Under the pieces are notes generated by a model that was not told the DNA's origin, made no database searches, and saw only the letters and a list, made by a program, of their open reading frames with translations. DNA of 64,000 nt from Musa acuminata AAA Group (Eukaryota; Streptophyta; Magnoliopsida; Zingiberales; Musaceae): NCBI RefSeq assembly GCF_036884655.1, contig NC_088355.1, forward strand, positions 22,670,501 through 22,734,500, read 5' to 3'. Shown here piece after piece: positions 32,868 through 45,900 of this stretch. Position numbers and translations under genes: made by a program. Every line of letters begins with the position of its first letter. Within the stretch, counting starts at the first letter, position 1.

Positions 32868-35667
32868 TGTCACGCCCCCCCCAAATATAATTCTCATTCA
32901 GGAGGTGTGAACCTAATTCAAGATTGATAATATTTGATTCAACAAACAATCCAGGATCCAATCACACATTTGAGGTCATTAAGAATCATTCAAAATCAAT
33001 ATTCACAATTCATAAACCTGTATGTTAAATAAATCATAATCAACTTCACTCAAAGATTCACAAAATCTAAAGGCAACTCAACTAAACATCAACCACAACA
33101 CAAATCCATAATCATAGAAATATATACAATCACAAAAAAGATAATTATTTACCATGAGTTCTTATCCTTATACAAATTAAACTTATCATTCCATACACAT
33201 GAGCGGTCCTTCAAACTTTTACAACACATAAGTATCAACAGATTCATTAACATTACATCAGAAGCAAAGTATACTATACAACAAAAACCTATCATCCAAC
33301 AAAGATTAGCTCAAAAATCTTCTAGCCTTTCACTGCTTTAACCCATTTCTAGCTTTTCAGTGCGTGACAAGCTACCCTAAAAAATTATATAGCAACGGGG
33401 TGAGCATAAATTGCTTAGCAAGCGTCTAACATATCCATTGCGATAGGAGTAGTTCAAGCAGGCTTAGTATCAAGATACAAAAGTAGAAATACGAGTATTC
33501 ATTGGAAATTATCTCATTTGATATAAAATCACACAGGTTTACCTCATTCAAAAACAAGCATTAGACATAACAATAGGAGAAGAGAAAATTGGAGCATTTC
33601 ATTGGCAAAAGAAATATTTAGGCATGTATCAAATGGCACATGAAGCATTTAGGCGCATATCAAAGGCGTAAGAGTGTTTGGGGGCATGATAATAACAAAC
33701 GAAACACTTCAAAGTATAACAAGTGAACCGAATAATAAACACAAGCTTGTATGACATTTTTTATGTAGCATGCATTCCATTTTTATCCAAAGCATAATAT
33801 GAACTCATAAACAAAGCTTTGGATATCATATTAATAAACATAGAGGGCGCTGTGGGACCACATACATAATGTGATTCATCCATTTCTGGATGACCACCAA
33901 GTATAAGTCTCCCACGTTTGGGAGGTCCATCCACCCACATCTGAGTGAAGTCAATGGGACCGGCAGAGCAATTGAGGGCTCTAAGCATAACTCCCTTTAC
34001 CATTTCTAGCAAAGGTTCACAATATCCCACAAGACACCAGAGTACAAAAAGGGTAGTATGAACAATAACATTGGCACATATCAGAAGCAGATGCGGAACA
34101 ACAAAATGTACATATGCCTTTCGAGTCAATACGATACAAACATAATCTTTCATAAATGTATTCAGATTTGAAAGAAAACAAAAGCAAGAGCATACAAGGA
34201 TTTCAAGAAATCACATATAGCTCAATTTAAATAAGAAGGTTATGTGAATTCAATGTCCAACGAAATGAAACTGGAAGAGACACATATCGAAAGCAAATGC
34301 GGAACAATGGGATGCATGTGCCGAATCATTATGATGCAAACATGACATTTAGATGATAGCTGCAGATGTACAAATAAATAAAGGACAAAAGTATACAGGA
34401 ATTTAAGGGTAATAATGTAAAGCTTAACTGAAGTAAGAGTTTTTGCCGAAATCGATTTCCAAATAGAAGAGACAAGGAAAGCCGAAATCGACCAAAGCTC
34501 GATTCTGGCAGAATTTGATAGGAACATTTTATGAACTATTTGGATAACCAATTTTGCTCCAATTTATACAAAATAGGTGTCATTAGAAAGCTTTGTCAAT
34601 ATAGTTTTAGGCAAATCAAAATTAACAAGAGTTGGAATTTACAACAGGGAGTTACAAATAATTTCGTAGCGAAAGGTCTGAAAATATTTGCTCTATTTTA
34701 CTGAATCCATAGGGTCAATGAAAGCAGATGTTTCAGTTAGCAATTGTACTCCAAAAATTTCAAATCAGATATAAACAGAAAGAATTTTGAGTCTAACTTC
34801 GAATAAATCATACTTTGTATGAATCTGAGTTCACAGTAGAAAGTTATAAGTAGTTAAGCAACAAGAGGTCAGAAATTTCAGTCCCTGTTTTGTAGAATCT
34901 GTAGGGTTAATTTAAATAGATGTCTTAGTAGGCAATTAAACTCCAAATCATTCGATCCTAGTTTCAAAATAAAGAATTTTTTGTCTACTTTCAAATGGAA
35001 TTAGTTTTGTCTAAATTAGAGTTTATTACAAAATGTTATGACCGAAATATTGTATAGAGGTTAGATTACCGAAAAATTACAGATTCATAGCTTTATATCA
35101 AAACAAAAGAAGGTCTGGTTCTTAGTTGAAATCTTTCAAAATTTTCAGAATTAAAATGGAAACAGAGATTAAGGTTACTGTGGGATATGGTTAGAACACT
35201 TGCTTTAGGTGAGTTTGATTTCCAAATATAGGGAGTTGATGCAAAACCTCAAACAAAATTTCCACTTCGTCTTCTTCTCCTTCTTCTTCTTCTTCTTCTT
35301 CTTCTTCTCCTCAAACTAACGTTGGCTGCAAAGTTTATTTTTAATGGTGCTTTAAATTACTTAGGGTTGTCTCATGCTAAAATAGTGAGGTGGCAAACAT
35401 GCAAGAGGGTTTATGTGTCAACTTTAGAATAAATACAAGTGACTAATCCTTGTTAATGACACATGTCCTCCATTTTATTTTATTTTATTTTTATTTACTC
35501 AATTCTGAATATTCTATAAATCATATCAAAATTTTATTATTTACTCTTTGGTCCTTAGCCATAAAATTTAATATAATATTATTTAATAAAAAAATTATTT
35601 AAATAATCCTCATATTTACAAATAAGCATTTACTTTTTTTTTTTTTTTCTAAATGGGGAATGTTACA
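32868..35667 (-). mobile_element. 5' LTR of T2 (2800 bp)
   Basis: It starts TGTAACATTCCCC on minus at 35667. The primer site TGGTATCAGAGC (minus, about 32852-32863) lies four bases inside. The last roughly 120 bp (32868-32990) do not match the 3' LTR or T0 well, while the rest does. Confidence 0.85.
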
Positions 35668-35850
35668 GTTCCTTTCTGCAAAATTGAACTCGGGTGGTAA
35701 TAATGCCAAATGTATTTGTATTCCACTCATTAAGTGCTGCTTTGTAGGCTTTGAGTTTTCGACATAAGATGTAAGGGGGGGATCCATGCACATTAACATT
35801 CCAAGCTGATCTGATAACATCAAGGAACTGAGGATGAGTACTCCATTAGG
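35668..35850 (-). pseudogene. LINE ORF2 linker between endonuclease and RT
   Basis: In one minus frame it reads HPQFLDVIRSAWNV, PPYILCRKLKAYKAALNEWN and TFGIITTRVQF, the LK..LK.WN...FG pattern that precedes RT in plant LINEs. It continues across the T2 insertion into 28757. Above about 35850 the match ends, which I take as the inversion junction. Confidence 0.7.
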
Positions 35851-37006
35851 AAGATCTTCATCGGAAGAAATCAGCACACATGCTCGTGCAAATGCTAATC
35901 TCGTCTGAGGTGCTGTTGCTTTGTCGATGTAGAGTGGCTGTCAGTGCTGCATAACTTTGCAATAAAATGTCGACTCCAAAGATGTAGAGGCAGTCCTTAA
36001 AAGGATACTCATAATGGAATAGACTGTAGGCTATCTAACTCCAAACGGACATTAGGAGACCAATGTCGTAGAATCATTGGATTACCGCGGAGAGTCCAGA
36101 ATCCTTCGAGGATTCGTTGCATATCTTCTTCAGAGTCCACAACAAACATCGCCAACAAGGATATTCTGTCTCAACAAACTCATGCCCCAACAAACCTCTC
36201 TAGCTAGGCTGCTCCAACAAGTACTATACAGGATATTGTACTACAACAATCTTATCGTGCTTCAACAAACCCTGCCAATCAAGACCACATGATTCAAGGT
36301 ACTTTAAAGTTTAAAAATCTGCAAGCTGTAGATGAAGTGGATAAATATAGGAATAAAGACATAAAATGTAAGGATATTGTGCGGGAGGAAAATACAAAAC
36401 CGAAGGATAAGAAAAAGGATGGTACAGTCCATCCAAAGTCGTAGGATGAATACCTTACCACCTTTTTATTTGTTTATTACTGATGAAGATAACATGCTGG
36501 AATGTTCGCGGACTTAATAAGCCGGAGAAATGTTGGGAGCTCAACAGAATAATCAAGTATGCCGGATGTGATATTGTTATTCTAGTGGGAATGGAAATTA
36601 AACAATCGCGCGTTCAAGCTCAAAAGAATTTAATATGGCTGGACGCAGAACTATTTACCAATGACTCAAATGAAACTTTTGGTAGAATATGGGTCTTATG
36701 ACATCCTAACTCTATTATTGCTTGGTTTATTTCTGCTACTGATCAATTCATTCATCTTAAGGTAGAGGACAAAAAGAATGGCTGTCAATTCAATTTCACT
36801 GGTATATATGCATCAAAAAGTATGCAAGAAAGAAATATCTTTGGTCTGACCTGACTAATATTGTAAATGGCTATCTCAATGTACCTTGGATTGTTCTTGG
36901 AGACTTTAATACTGTTCGGTACACAAATGAAAAAGAGTGGGGTAGACAACTTTCAGAAAGCCAGCTTTAAAGTTTTAATGATTACATTGACACTACAGCA
37001 TTGTTT
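35851..37006 (+). pseudogene. Inverted LINE 5' segment with ORF2 start and APE-type endonuclease
   Basis: About 600 bp of pre-ORF2 sequence (repeated caacaaac motifs) lead to ATG 36483: MKITCWNVRGLNKPEKCWEL (endonuclease N-terminus with the conserved Asn) and DIVILVGMEIKQ (catalytic Glu region). A TGA stop follows at 36699-36701. The text then continues in frames through FNFTGIYAS and WIVLGDFNTV (GDFN catalytic box) to FNDYIDTTALF, where S1 is inserted. It is on the opposite strand from the RT half of the LINE. It would nick target DNA, but is broken. Confidence 0.75.
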
Positions 37007-39129
37007 TGTTAGGATCGAGAGCACTATGAGGGGGGGGGTGAATTAGTGCAGTGGAAATCTTTCAGCAATTAAAAACGAAAGCTGCGTTCGTTCGATAAAC
37101 ACTATTTTGATGCAAAAGCCGATTCTAAGATTACTTATGATTAAGTGCAGTTTACGTTTAAACACAGTTAGCGTCTAAACGCAGTTTGCGTCTAAATACA
37201 GATTGCGTCTAAACTTAGATTGCGTCTAAGCGCAGTTTGCGTCTAAGCGCAGTTTGCGTCTAAGTGCAGATTGCGTCTAAGCGCAGTTTGCGTCTAAACA
37301 CAGTTTGCGTCTAAGCGCAGTTTAAGCAGAAGTATAAAGATAATGTGCTGCTATTGTACAGCTCAAAAAGTAATCTGCAAAAAGCAGATTTACGTCTAAA
37401 CGCAGATTTACGTCTAAACGCAAATTTACGTCTTAAACGCAGATTTACGTCTGAACTTTGAAACTCGTTTGTATACTCGCAGAAGGCAGTATGCAGTTGA
37501 AATTAAGACGTAAACGTAAGCTGAAATCTGATGATTGTGCGAGGAAAGCTGATTTACGTCTGAATGCAGTTTTACGTCTAAATGTTGAAACTCGTTCGTA
37601 AAATTGCAGAAGACAGTTTGCAGTTATAAATAGAATCAAAATGTAAATGTAAACTGCAAGGAAACTCGTTCGTAAAAGCGTAGAAGACAGTTCGCAGTTA
37701 TAAACGGATTCAAGACGTAAATGTAAGCTGCAATGTAAAGATCGTATGAAAACACCTATTGACGTCTGAATCCAGATTTGGAAAGATTAGAACTTAGAAA
37801 CTTGTTCGTAAAAGCGCAGAGAGCAGTAGCTATGTAGGAGGTTTGCAGTAATGATAAAGTGCTCAAAATAAACGCAAACCAGAGATTTAGAGTGGTTCGG
37901 TCAGTCTTGACCTACTCCACTTTTGGCTTCCTCCACCGGCGAGGTCACCGACGTCAACTAGGTGCCTTTCTTCAATAGGCGAAGGCCAACTGCCCTTTTA
38001 CAGTTTCTCTCCTTTTGACGGGCACAGGAGACAACCCTTACATATCCTTTCTCTCCTCTCTTTACAACTCAAGACTTGAAGAACAGAAAAGAGGAGAACT
38101 TTTGGACTTTACACAAATTTGAGCTCTTAGAATCACTGAAAAGATCAAGAATTTGGTGTGGATCTGTATCCCTTCAGTGCTGAATGGGTGGGGTATTTAT
38201 AGGCCCCAACCCAATTCAAATTTGGAGCTCAAAACGATCAAATCCCGGAATTTCGGGATCAGGCGGTTGCACCTCTTGACTGGAGAGGTTGCACCGCTTG
38301 GCAGAGCTCGAAGCCCGAGCTCTGCCGATGCCACCTCTCTGTCAGGGAGGTTGCACCGCCCAGTCTTGCTCGAAGACTGAGCTCAGGCGGTGCCACCTCT
38401 CTGTCAGGGAGGTTGCACCGCCCAGTCTTGCTCGAAGACTGAGCCCAGGCGGTGCCACCTCTCTGTCAGGGAGGTTGCACCGCCCAATCTTGCTCGAAGA
38501 CTGAGCTCAGGCGGTGCCACCTCCTGGCTGGGGAGGTTGCACCGCCCAGTCTCGCTGGGAGGCTTAGCCCAGGTGGTGCCACCTCTTGGCCTAGGCGATT
38601 GCACCTCCTGGTGCAATCAGGGTCCGAATGGTTAGCTCCATTCGGCCCAATTTCATTCTTTTCAGGGGCCCAATTGCCCCAAGATTAAGCTAATGGGATC
38701 ACCTCCCATTTTCCAACTTAATCAACGTGCTAACTACGATTAAATCTAAGACAATTTCTGCAGCTTTGCTCCGATGCGTCAATCGCTTCTTCCGGCAAGT
38801 TTCCGGCGAACTTCCGTCGATCAATCGATGAACCCTCGGTGATTCTTCTGCGGACTTCCGGCAAACTCCTAGACTTTGCGACGATCCACTTGGCGAGTTC
38901 CGACGAGCTTCGCTTGGCAAGCTTCTGGACTTCTCGGATCTGTTCTCGCAGAACCTCCGACGACCGTCCGAACTTCCGTCGAACTCCCAACGTGATAATG
39001 AACTTAACTCCGGCGCAACTCCTGCTGCTTGTCTAAATTTCATCGTAGTTAATCCTACACACTTATCTCAACACATAGATTAGACAACAAATGACAATTG
39101 ACTTCATCATCAAAATCTGAGATTCAACA
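37007..39129 (-). mobile_element. 3' LTR of Sirevirus S1 (2123 bp)
   Basis: On minus it runs from TGTTGAATCTCAG to CTCGATCCTAACA. A TATA box (CCTATAAATACCCC on minus) lies at 38190-38203. On plus coordinates it has 18-bp repeats of the gcgtctaa.cgcagttt kind (37150-37330 and 37380-37450), and a GC-rich array of 62-bp units (gctcgaagactgagctcaggcgg..., at 38368, 38430 and 38492). The candidate TSD is TGTTT at 37002-37006; the partner is outside the window. Confidence 0.8.
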
Positions 39130-39936
39130 ATCTCCCCTTTTTGATGATGACAATCAATTGATAATGGAGTTATCCTTAACTCCCCCTATCTATATGCCAT
39201 AGTTGAGATAAGTCAACCTTGAATTCAAGACCTAAGAATTCAAGTGACGTATTGATAAGTTAGATCAGTTAAACTTATCAATACTCCCATCATGATACTA
39301 ATCATGATGTATCTCTTCAAAGATGATGTCAAGGCTTGACATACATCATCAAGTTTGTATGATTGTGTTTGTAACTATTCATCATGTAGTTTGAATATTA
39401 TCATATAAAGCTGTGAAGCGCTATTACATGATGCACATATTTGAAATATTCTAGCAAGTTTTGCATTTTCTTCACATGATAAGATATCAACTCAGGGCAT
39501 AATGCAAACTATAGCACACGTTCATATATCTCTTGGTGATGCAAGGATGGCATAATCATAACATTGTTTATAGCATTACTCAAGTATTTTGCAAGTATGA
39601 CATGGCAGTTTTTATCAATTCATATGTTTCTCCCCCTTTGTCATCAACAAAAAGCATGGTAATTATGATACCAGGAAAATAATAATAGCAAGCTTATAGA
39701 GGAATTTTACATAGATTGCTTTAATACTTCTTCCCCTTTTTTTTGTTATAAGCCATTGTCTATGTAAAGATTTAGCAGGATGGAATACATACACATGAAT
39801 CACTTCATCAAATCTATTTTAGAAACTTATTTTTCATGAAAGTGTACGAGAAAATTTGTTTTATAGCATTCGAATAAATAAGATGCATTCGGACAAGATT
39901 TTCTTGCAGATTTTCACATGGCAATCAAGTGATTTG
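39130..39936 (-). other. 3' non-coding internal region of S1 with repeated PPT motifs
   Basis: Next to the LTR is the polypurine tract (minus AAAAAGGGGAGAT, 39130-39142). Further copies of the Sirevirus G-run motif lie near 39180 (AGGGGGAGTTA on minus) and near 39636-39660 (TTGATGACAAAGGGGGAG). No open frame is seen. The region continues at 53814 beyond S2. Confidence 0.75.
39932..39936. repeat. Left TSD of S2 (ATTTG)
   Basis: ATTTG recurs at 53809-53813. Removing S2 rejoins aatcaagtgatttg with atcattcaatatag, which matches the uninterrupted S2 sequence near 47010-47040. Confidence 0.9.
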
Positions 39937-42900
39937 TGTTAGGATCGAGAGCACTAAGAGGGGGGGGGGGGGTGAATTAGTGCAGCGGAAATCTTACAGC
40001 AATTTAAAACCGAAAGGTGCATTCGTTCAATAAAATCTATTATGATGCAAAATCCGATTCACAGTTTGTATTTAAGCGCAGTTTACGTCTAAGCGCAGAT
40101 TGCGTCTAAGAGCAGTTTATGTCTAAACGCAGTTTGCGTCTAAACGCAATTTTACATCTAAACTCAGTTTTATGTCTAAACGCAGTTTTACGACTAAACG
40201 CAGTTTTGCGTCTGAACGCAGTTTTACGTCTGATCGCAGTTTTACGTCTGAATGCAGTTTTACGTCTGAACGCAGTTTTGTCACGCCCCCTCAAAATATC
40301 CATGATTTTTAAAATTTTCGTCACAGACCAATCCAGGATCCAAACTAACGTTTGAGGACACTGAAAAACATTCTATCAAATTCACATATATAAAACCTGT
40401 GCAGTTTATAATCATATATCACATCACTCGATAATTCACATTTATGGCAACCCAAGCCAACTTGACAAACATGAACAACACTTATAAATCCACAAGCTAA
40501 ATAAATTATACAATCAGAACTCCAACTATTCACCACAAGTTCATATCATCATAAATTAGGCTTAACATTCTGAAATTCCAAATAAGAGAGATCTCCTAAC
40601 ACTTTGACACAGTATATCCATTTCGGTTCATCGATAACATTTCATTACATACAAGACATACTTATACAACAATATCGTAATAACCAACCAGACTTGCCCA
40701 TTATTCTGAATAGCTATCCACTGCCTCAGCCCAAATTAAACATCTCGAAGAGTGACAAGCTGACCTGAAAGATTTATATAACAACGGAGTGAGCCAAAAA
40801 CGGCTCAGCAAGTGACAAAGCATATTCAGAACAAAAGGAACGGTTTCAAACGAGTAAGGTATCATAATACAAGGCCGAATACAAGAATTCTCAAGGATAC
40901 CATCTCAATAGATACCAAATCATACGTATCATGTCATTCAAAACATATTTGATCCATAACGAATGGGGCATAGAGTAATTGGAACATATCAATGGCAGAT
41001 AGGACATTTCAGAACATATCAGTTCATAGCAAATGGAGCACAGAGTAATTGGAACATATCAATGGCAGATAGGACATTTCAGAACATATCAATTCATAGC
41101 AAATGGAGCACAGAGTAATTGGAGCATATCAATGGCAGATAGGACATTTCAGAATATATCAGTTCATAGCAAATGGAGCACAGAGTAATTGGAACATATC
41201 AATGGCAGATAGGACATTTCAGAACATATCAATTCATAGCAAATGGAGCACAGAGTAATTGGAGCATATCAATGGCATATGAAATGTTCCGGAGCATATC
41301 AACGGCATATGGAACATTTCGAAGCATATCATCAGTGAATGAAGCATTTCAGAGCATATCGAAAACAAATATCGTACAGAAGCTCAAACGTCGTCTTTGA
41401 CGTTGCAAACATATCAATCTTATCCAAAGCATGTACAGAAACACATAACCAAAGCTCTGGATATCATATCAAACATACAGAAGGTGTAGTGGGATCTCAG
41501 TCAGAATGTGATTCATCCATTTCTGAATGACCACCTGACAAAAGTCTCCCACGTCTGGGAGCTCCATCCACCCACGTCTAGGTGAAGTCAAAGGGGGCCG
41601 GCAGAGCATCGCAGGCTCTAAGCAATATCCCACATAGCGGGACCCCACATAGCGGGCAAATAAGCGCATACCAGAATATCCCACATAGCGGGCAAATCAG
41701 CGCATACCCTTTACCATTTCTGGCAAAGGTCCAGACAATCCCACACACCAGAGTACAAGAGGACAGTTTCAACAATAAGTAGCATATATCGGAAGCACAC
41801 GCGGAACAACAAACGTACATGTGCCTTTACGAGTCAATCCGAAGTAAGCAATAATCTTTCACAAGTATATTCAGATTTGAAGGGAATTGAAAGCAAGGGC
41901 ACATATGGAATCCAAGCAAATCACAAATAACTCAATTCAATAAGAAGATTTGATGAATTCAATGTCCAAAGGAATGAAACTGGAATAGGCACATATCGAA
42001 AGCAAATGCGGAACAATAGGATATACATGTGCCTATATGAGTCAATACGATATAGCATAAACGTTACACAACAGTTTTCAAGAATGCAATAATTTTAAGG
42101 ACAAGAGTATACAAGAACTCAAAGCAGTAATATAAAGCTCAATTGAATAAGAAAGCTAAAGGATATCAACTTCCAAAGGAATGAAACCAGAATATGAGAA
42201 ATCGACCAAAGCTCGATTTCTGGCAGAATACAAGAGGCACATTGAACAAATGATTCAAACTATCAATCGTGCTCCAATTTACTCAGAAATAATCATTGGA
42301 TAATACTTTCAGATAAGACAGGCTTCATATGAATTGAACTGTCCAACAGAGAGAGTTACAAATAATTTGGTAAGCAAGTGTCGTAGAACAAAATCTCTGT
42401 TGGCAGAATTCATAATGTCAGATTCAACAGATAACTGGGCAGGTGTTTGGATTCCAAATCTTTCAATCCATATATCAAAGAAAGGTCTACGAGTCTAGTT
42501 TCCAATGAAATCAGTTTTGAACAAATCAGAGTTTCCAACAAAGACTTATAGGCAACTCGGTATCAAAAGGTCAGAATCTCAAAAGTTGCACAGATTCGAA
42601 TCGTTACGTTTAAACAGGAGATATAACAAATGCAAGGCTAGAACAATTCAAAGTTCCTCATATTCAAAGCAAATGTAGAGATAAAAATGACAGTGAGGAA
42701 GATCAGGATACTTGCAATAGAAAGGATCGAAACAAGTGGGAAACTTGCAATAAGAAATATCAAAGCAATTATAGGAGAAACGATCAGGGAACTTGCAATA
42801 TAAAGGATTGAAACAAGCGGGAAACTTGCCTTTCAAAGATTTCGATCCGAAGATCCAAGGAAGGTGCCAGCCCAAATCCTTCTACTTTTCCTCCGTGTCC

Positions 42901-45900
42901 TCTCTCTGTTTCGTTTTGTGCTCCCGTTTTCTTCCTTTCTTCGCAACTACACCACGTGTCGAACATCGAGGCACAGTCACCTGCTCTCTCTTACTCTCAT
43001 TCCTTCTTTTTCTTTCCCAAACGCAGTTGCCACAGCCGCCGCCGTTGCCGCTGCTACAATCGCAGCCCCTTACACCGCACTACCTTCCTTCCTCCCTTCT
43101 CTCACAGATATAACTGCTGCATACGCAGTCGCTGCCGCTGCGGCCGCAATCCCGTCCACAGCCCCTTTTTTTCCCCCCTTTCCTTTCCTTTCTTTCCCGG
43201 CTGCAACTGCCGCAGTCGCAGTCGCAGCCATGGCCGCAGCCACCACAACCGCAGCCTCTTCTTCCTCTGCTACTCTATTTCCTCTCCTACTTCTCTTCCA
43301 ACTGCAGCTGCCACTGCCGCAGCTGCCACCCCTTCTCCTCTTCCTCTCTTCTTCCTCTCCTTCCCTTTCTCTCTTCTTCCTTTCCTTTTTCTCTTTCCCT
43401 GCCATAGCTGCAGCTGCCACAACCGCAGCTGCAGCTACTTCTTTCCCTTCTCCTCTTCCTTCTCCTTCCTTTCTTCTTCTTCTCTCCCCGCTGTAACTGC
43501 TGCAGTCGCGGCCGCAGCCACGGCCGCAACCTCTCCCTCCTCCCCTGCTCATCTTCCTCTTCTTCTTCTCTTCCAGCTGCAGCTGCCATCGCCGCAGCTG
43601 CAGCCCCTTCTTCCCCGGCGTCACACACACCCTCTCCTCTGTTCCCTCTGCAGGAAACAGAGGTATCACACCTCTTTCTCTTCCTCTTCTTCTTCTTCTC
43701 CTCTTCCCCTCTTCCCTTTTCCTCCCCAAGGCCACACATCTCCTCGCTGCAGCCTTGCCGCAGCTATCTTCTTCTTCTTCTTCTTCTTCTTCTTCTTCTT
43801 CTTCTTCTTCTTCTTCTTCTTCTTCTTCTTCTTCTTCTTCTTCCCTTTTCATCCTCAACGCCCCACACATCCTCTCCTCTGTTTCCACCTGCGGGAAACA
43901 GAGGTGCTGCAGCCCTGGCTGCTGCAGCTGCCTCTCTTTTCCCTCTTCTTCTCCTTCTCTTCTTCTCCTCTACCCTTTTCCTCCCCAAAGCCACACACCT
44001 CCTCGCTGCAGCCTTGCCGCAGCTATCCTCCTCTCTTCTTCTTCTTCTTCTTCTTCTTCTTCTTCTTCTCTTCTCCCTCTTCTTCCTCTCTTCTTCTCCC
44101 CACGCCCCACAGCTCCTCGCTGCAGCCACCTCCTCTTCTTCTTCTTCTTCTCTTCTCCCTCTTCTTCCTCTCTTCTTCCTCCTCTCTTCTTTTCCCTCTT
44201 CTTCTTCTTTTCTTCACTCCTCATGCCCCACCGCCCCTCTCTGTTTCTGGAAGAAACAGAGTGCGTGGGAGGCGGTGGGATAATACCGAATTTTCGGTTT
44301 TCCCTTTTTTTTTCTTTTTTTTTGCAACTTAGCAGTTTAGTCCTTGTAATTTCTATATTTACATATAGGTCCTCCAATTTACATATAAATCTTTATTAAT
44401 AATTTTTAAAAGCGAGGGATATTACAAGTTTTGCATCTGAACGCAGTTTTGCATCTGAACGCATTTTTGCGTCTAAACGTGGTTTTACGTCTAACCACAG
44501 TTTTGCGTCTAAACGCAGTTTTACGTCTAAACACAGAAACTGAACTTTGAAAATCTTTTTGTGAATGTGCAGAAAGCAGTTTGCAGTTATGAATGGAATC
44601 AAAGCGTAAGCGTAAACTGCGATGTAAAGATCGTACGAAAACACCGATTTACATCTCAATGCAAATTCGGAAAGATCTGAACTTAGAGAATCATTCGTAA
44701 AAGCGCAGAGGGCAGTAGCTATGTAGGAGGTTTGCAGTAATGATAAAGTGCTAAAAAATAAACGCAAACCAGAGATTTAGAGTGGTTCGGTCAGTCTTGA
44801 CCTACTCCACTTTTGGCTTCCTCCACCGATGAGGTTGCCGACGTCAACTAGAGGCCTTCCTTCAATAGGCGAAGGCCAACTGCCCTTTTACAGTTTCTCT
44901 CCTTTTGACAGGCTCAGGAGACAACCTTTACAGATCCTTTCTCTCCTCTCTTTACAACTCAAGACTTTGAAGAACAGAAAGAGGAGAACTTTTGGACTTT
45001 ACACAATTTTGAGCTCTTAGAATCACAGAAAAGATCAGGAATTCGGAGTGGATCTGTACCCTTTCTATGCTGAATAGGTGGGGTATTTATAGGCCCCAAC
45101 CCAGTTCAAATTTGGAGCTCAAAACGATCAAATCCCGGAATTCCGGGATCCGGCGGTTGCACCTCTTGACTGGAGAGGTTGCACCGCCTAGCAGAGCTCG
45201 AAGACGGAGCTCAGGCGGATGCACCTCTCTGTCAGGGGTGGTTGCACCTTTCTGCCAGAGCTCGAAGACCGAGCTCAGGCAGTGCATCTCCTGACCAGAG
45301 TGGTTGCACCTCTCTGCCAGAGGTGGTTGCACCTCTCTGCCAGAGGTGGTTGCTCCTTTCTGCCAGAGGTGGTTGCACCTCTCTGCCAGAGCTCGAAGAC
45401 CGAGCTCAAGCGGTGCCTCTCCTGTCCAGAGAGGTTGCTCCTCTCTGCCAGAGCTTGAAGACCGAGCTTGGTGGTTGCACCTCTTGGCAGAGCTCGAAAC
45501 TTGAGCTCTGGCGGTGCTACCTCTTGACAGAGGAGGTTGCACCGCCCAGTCTCGCTTGGAGACTGAGCCCTGGGCGGTTGCACCGCTTGGCTAGGGCGGT
45601 TGCACCGCCCAGTCTCACTGGGAGACATATCTTGGGCGGTTGCACCGCTTGGCTGGGGCGGTTGCACCGCCCACATCACCTTGGGTCCGAATGGGTTAGC
45701 TCCATTCGGCCCAATTTCATTCTTTTCAGGGGCCCAATTGCCCCAAGATTAAGCTAATGGGATCACCTCCCATTTTCCAACTTAATCAACGTGCTAACTA
45801 CGATTAAATCTAAGACAATTTCTGCAGTTTTGCTCCGATGCGTCAATCGCTTCTTCCGGCGAGTTTCCGGCGAACTTTCGTCGATCAACCGATGAACCCT

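Larger units (their letters stand above)
28758..35667 (-). mobile_element. Element T2: non-autonomous Tekay/Del-like element with internal pol deletion
   Basis: The 3' LTR (28758-31552) and 5' LTR (32868-35667) of 2.8 kb flank a 1315-bp internal region that holds gag, the start of the protease and the last codons of the chromodomain. TSD is GTTCC. LTRs match T0. The bodies of the two LTRs are similar (a few per cent different by eye), but their outer 120 bp (sense 3' ends) differ strongly. Confidence 0.85.
15231..37006 (-). mobile_element. L1-type LINE, split by T1 and T2 and with inverted 5' end
   Basis: Pieces in minus-strand order from the 3' end are: poly(A) (15 or so T on plus near 15239-15252), 3' UTR and ORF2 C-terminus (15240-16721), RT (27405-28757), pre-RT linker (35668 to about 35850), then an inverted segment in which the ORF2 start and endonuclease read on plus (about 35850-37006). 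T1 and T2 carry clean 5-bp duplications of LINE sequence, so the LINE predates both. S1 then cut the endonuclease at 37006. Confidence 0.75.

Noticed and set aside
38289..38688. Frames with repeated MPPLCQGGCTAQSCSKTE-like units
   Set aside because: The 62-bp GC-rich array of the S1 LTR stays open in more than one frame; there is no start context or conservation between LTRs.
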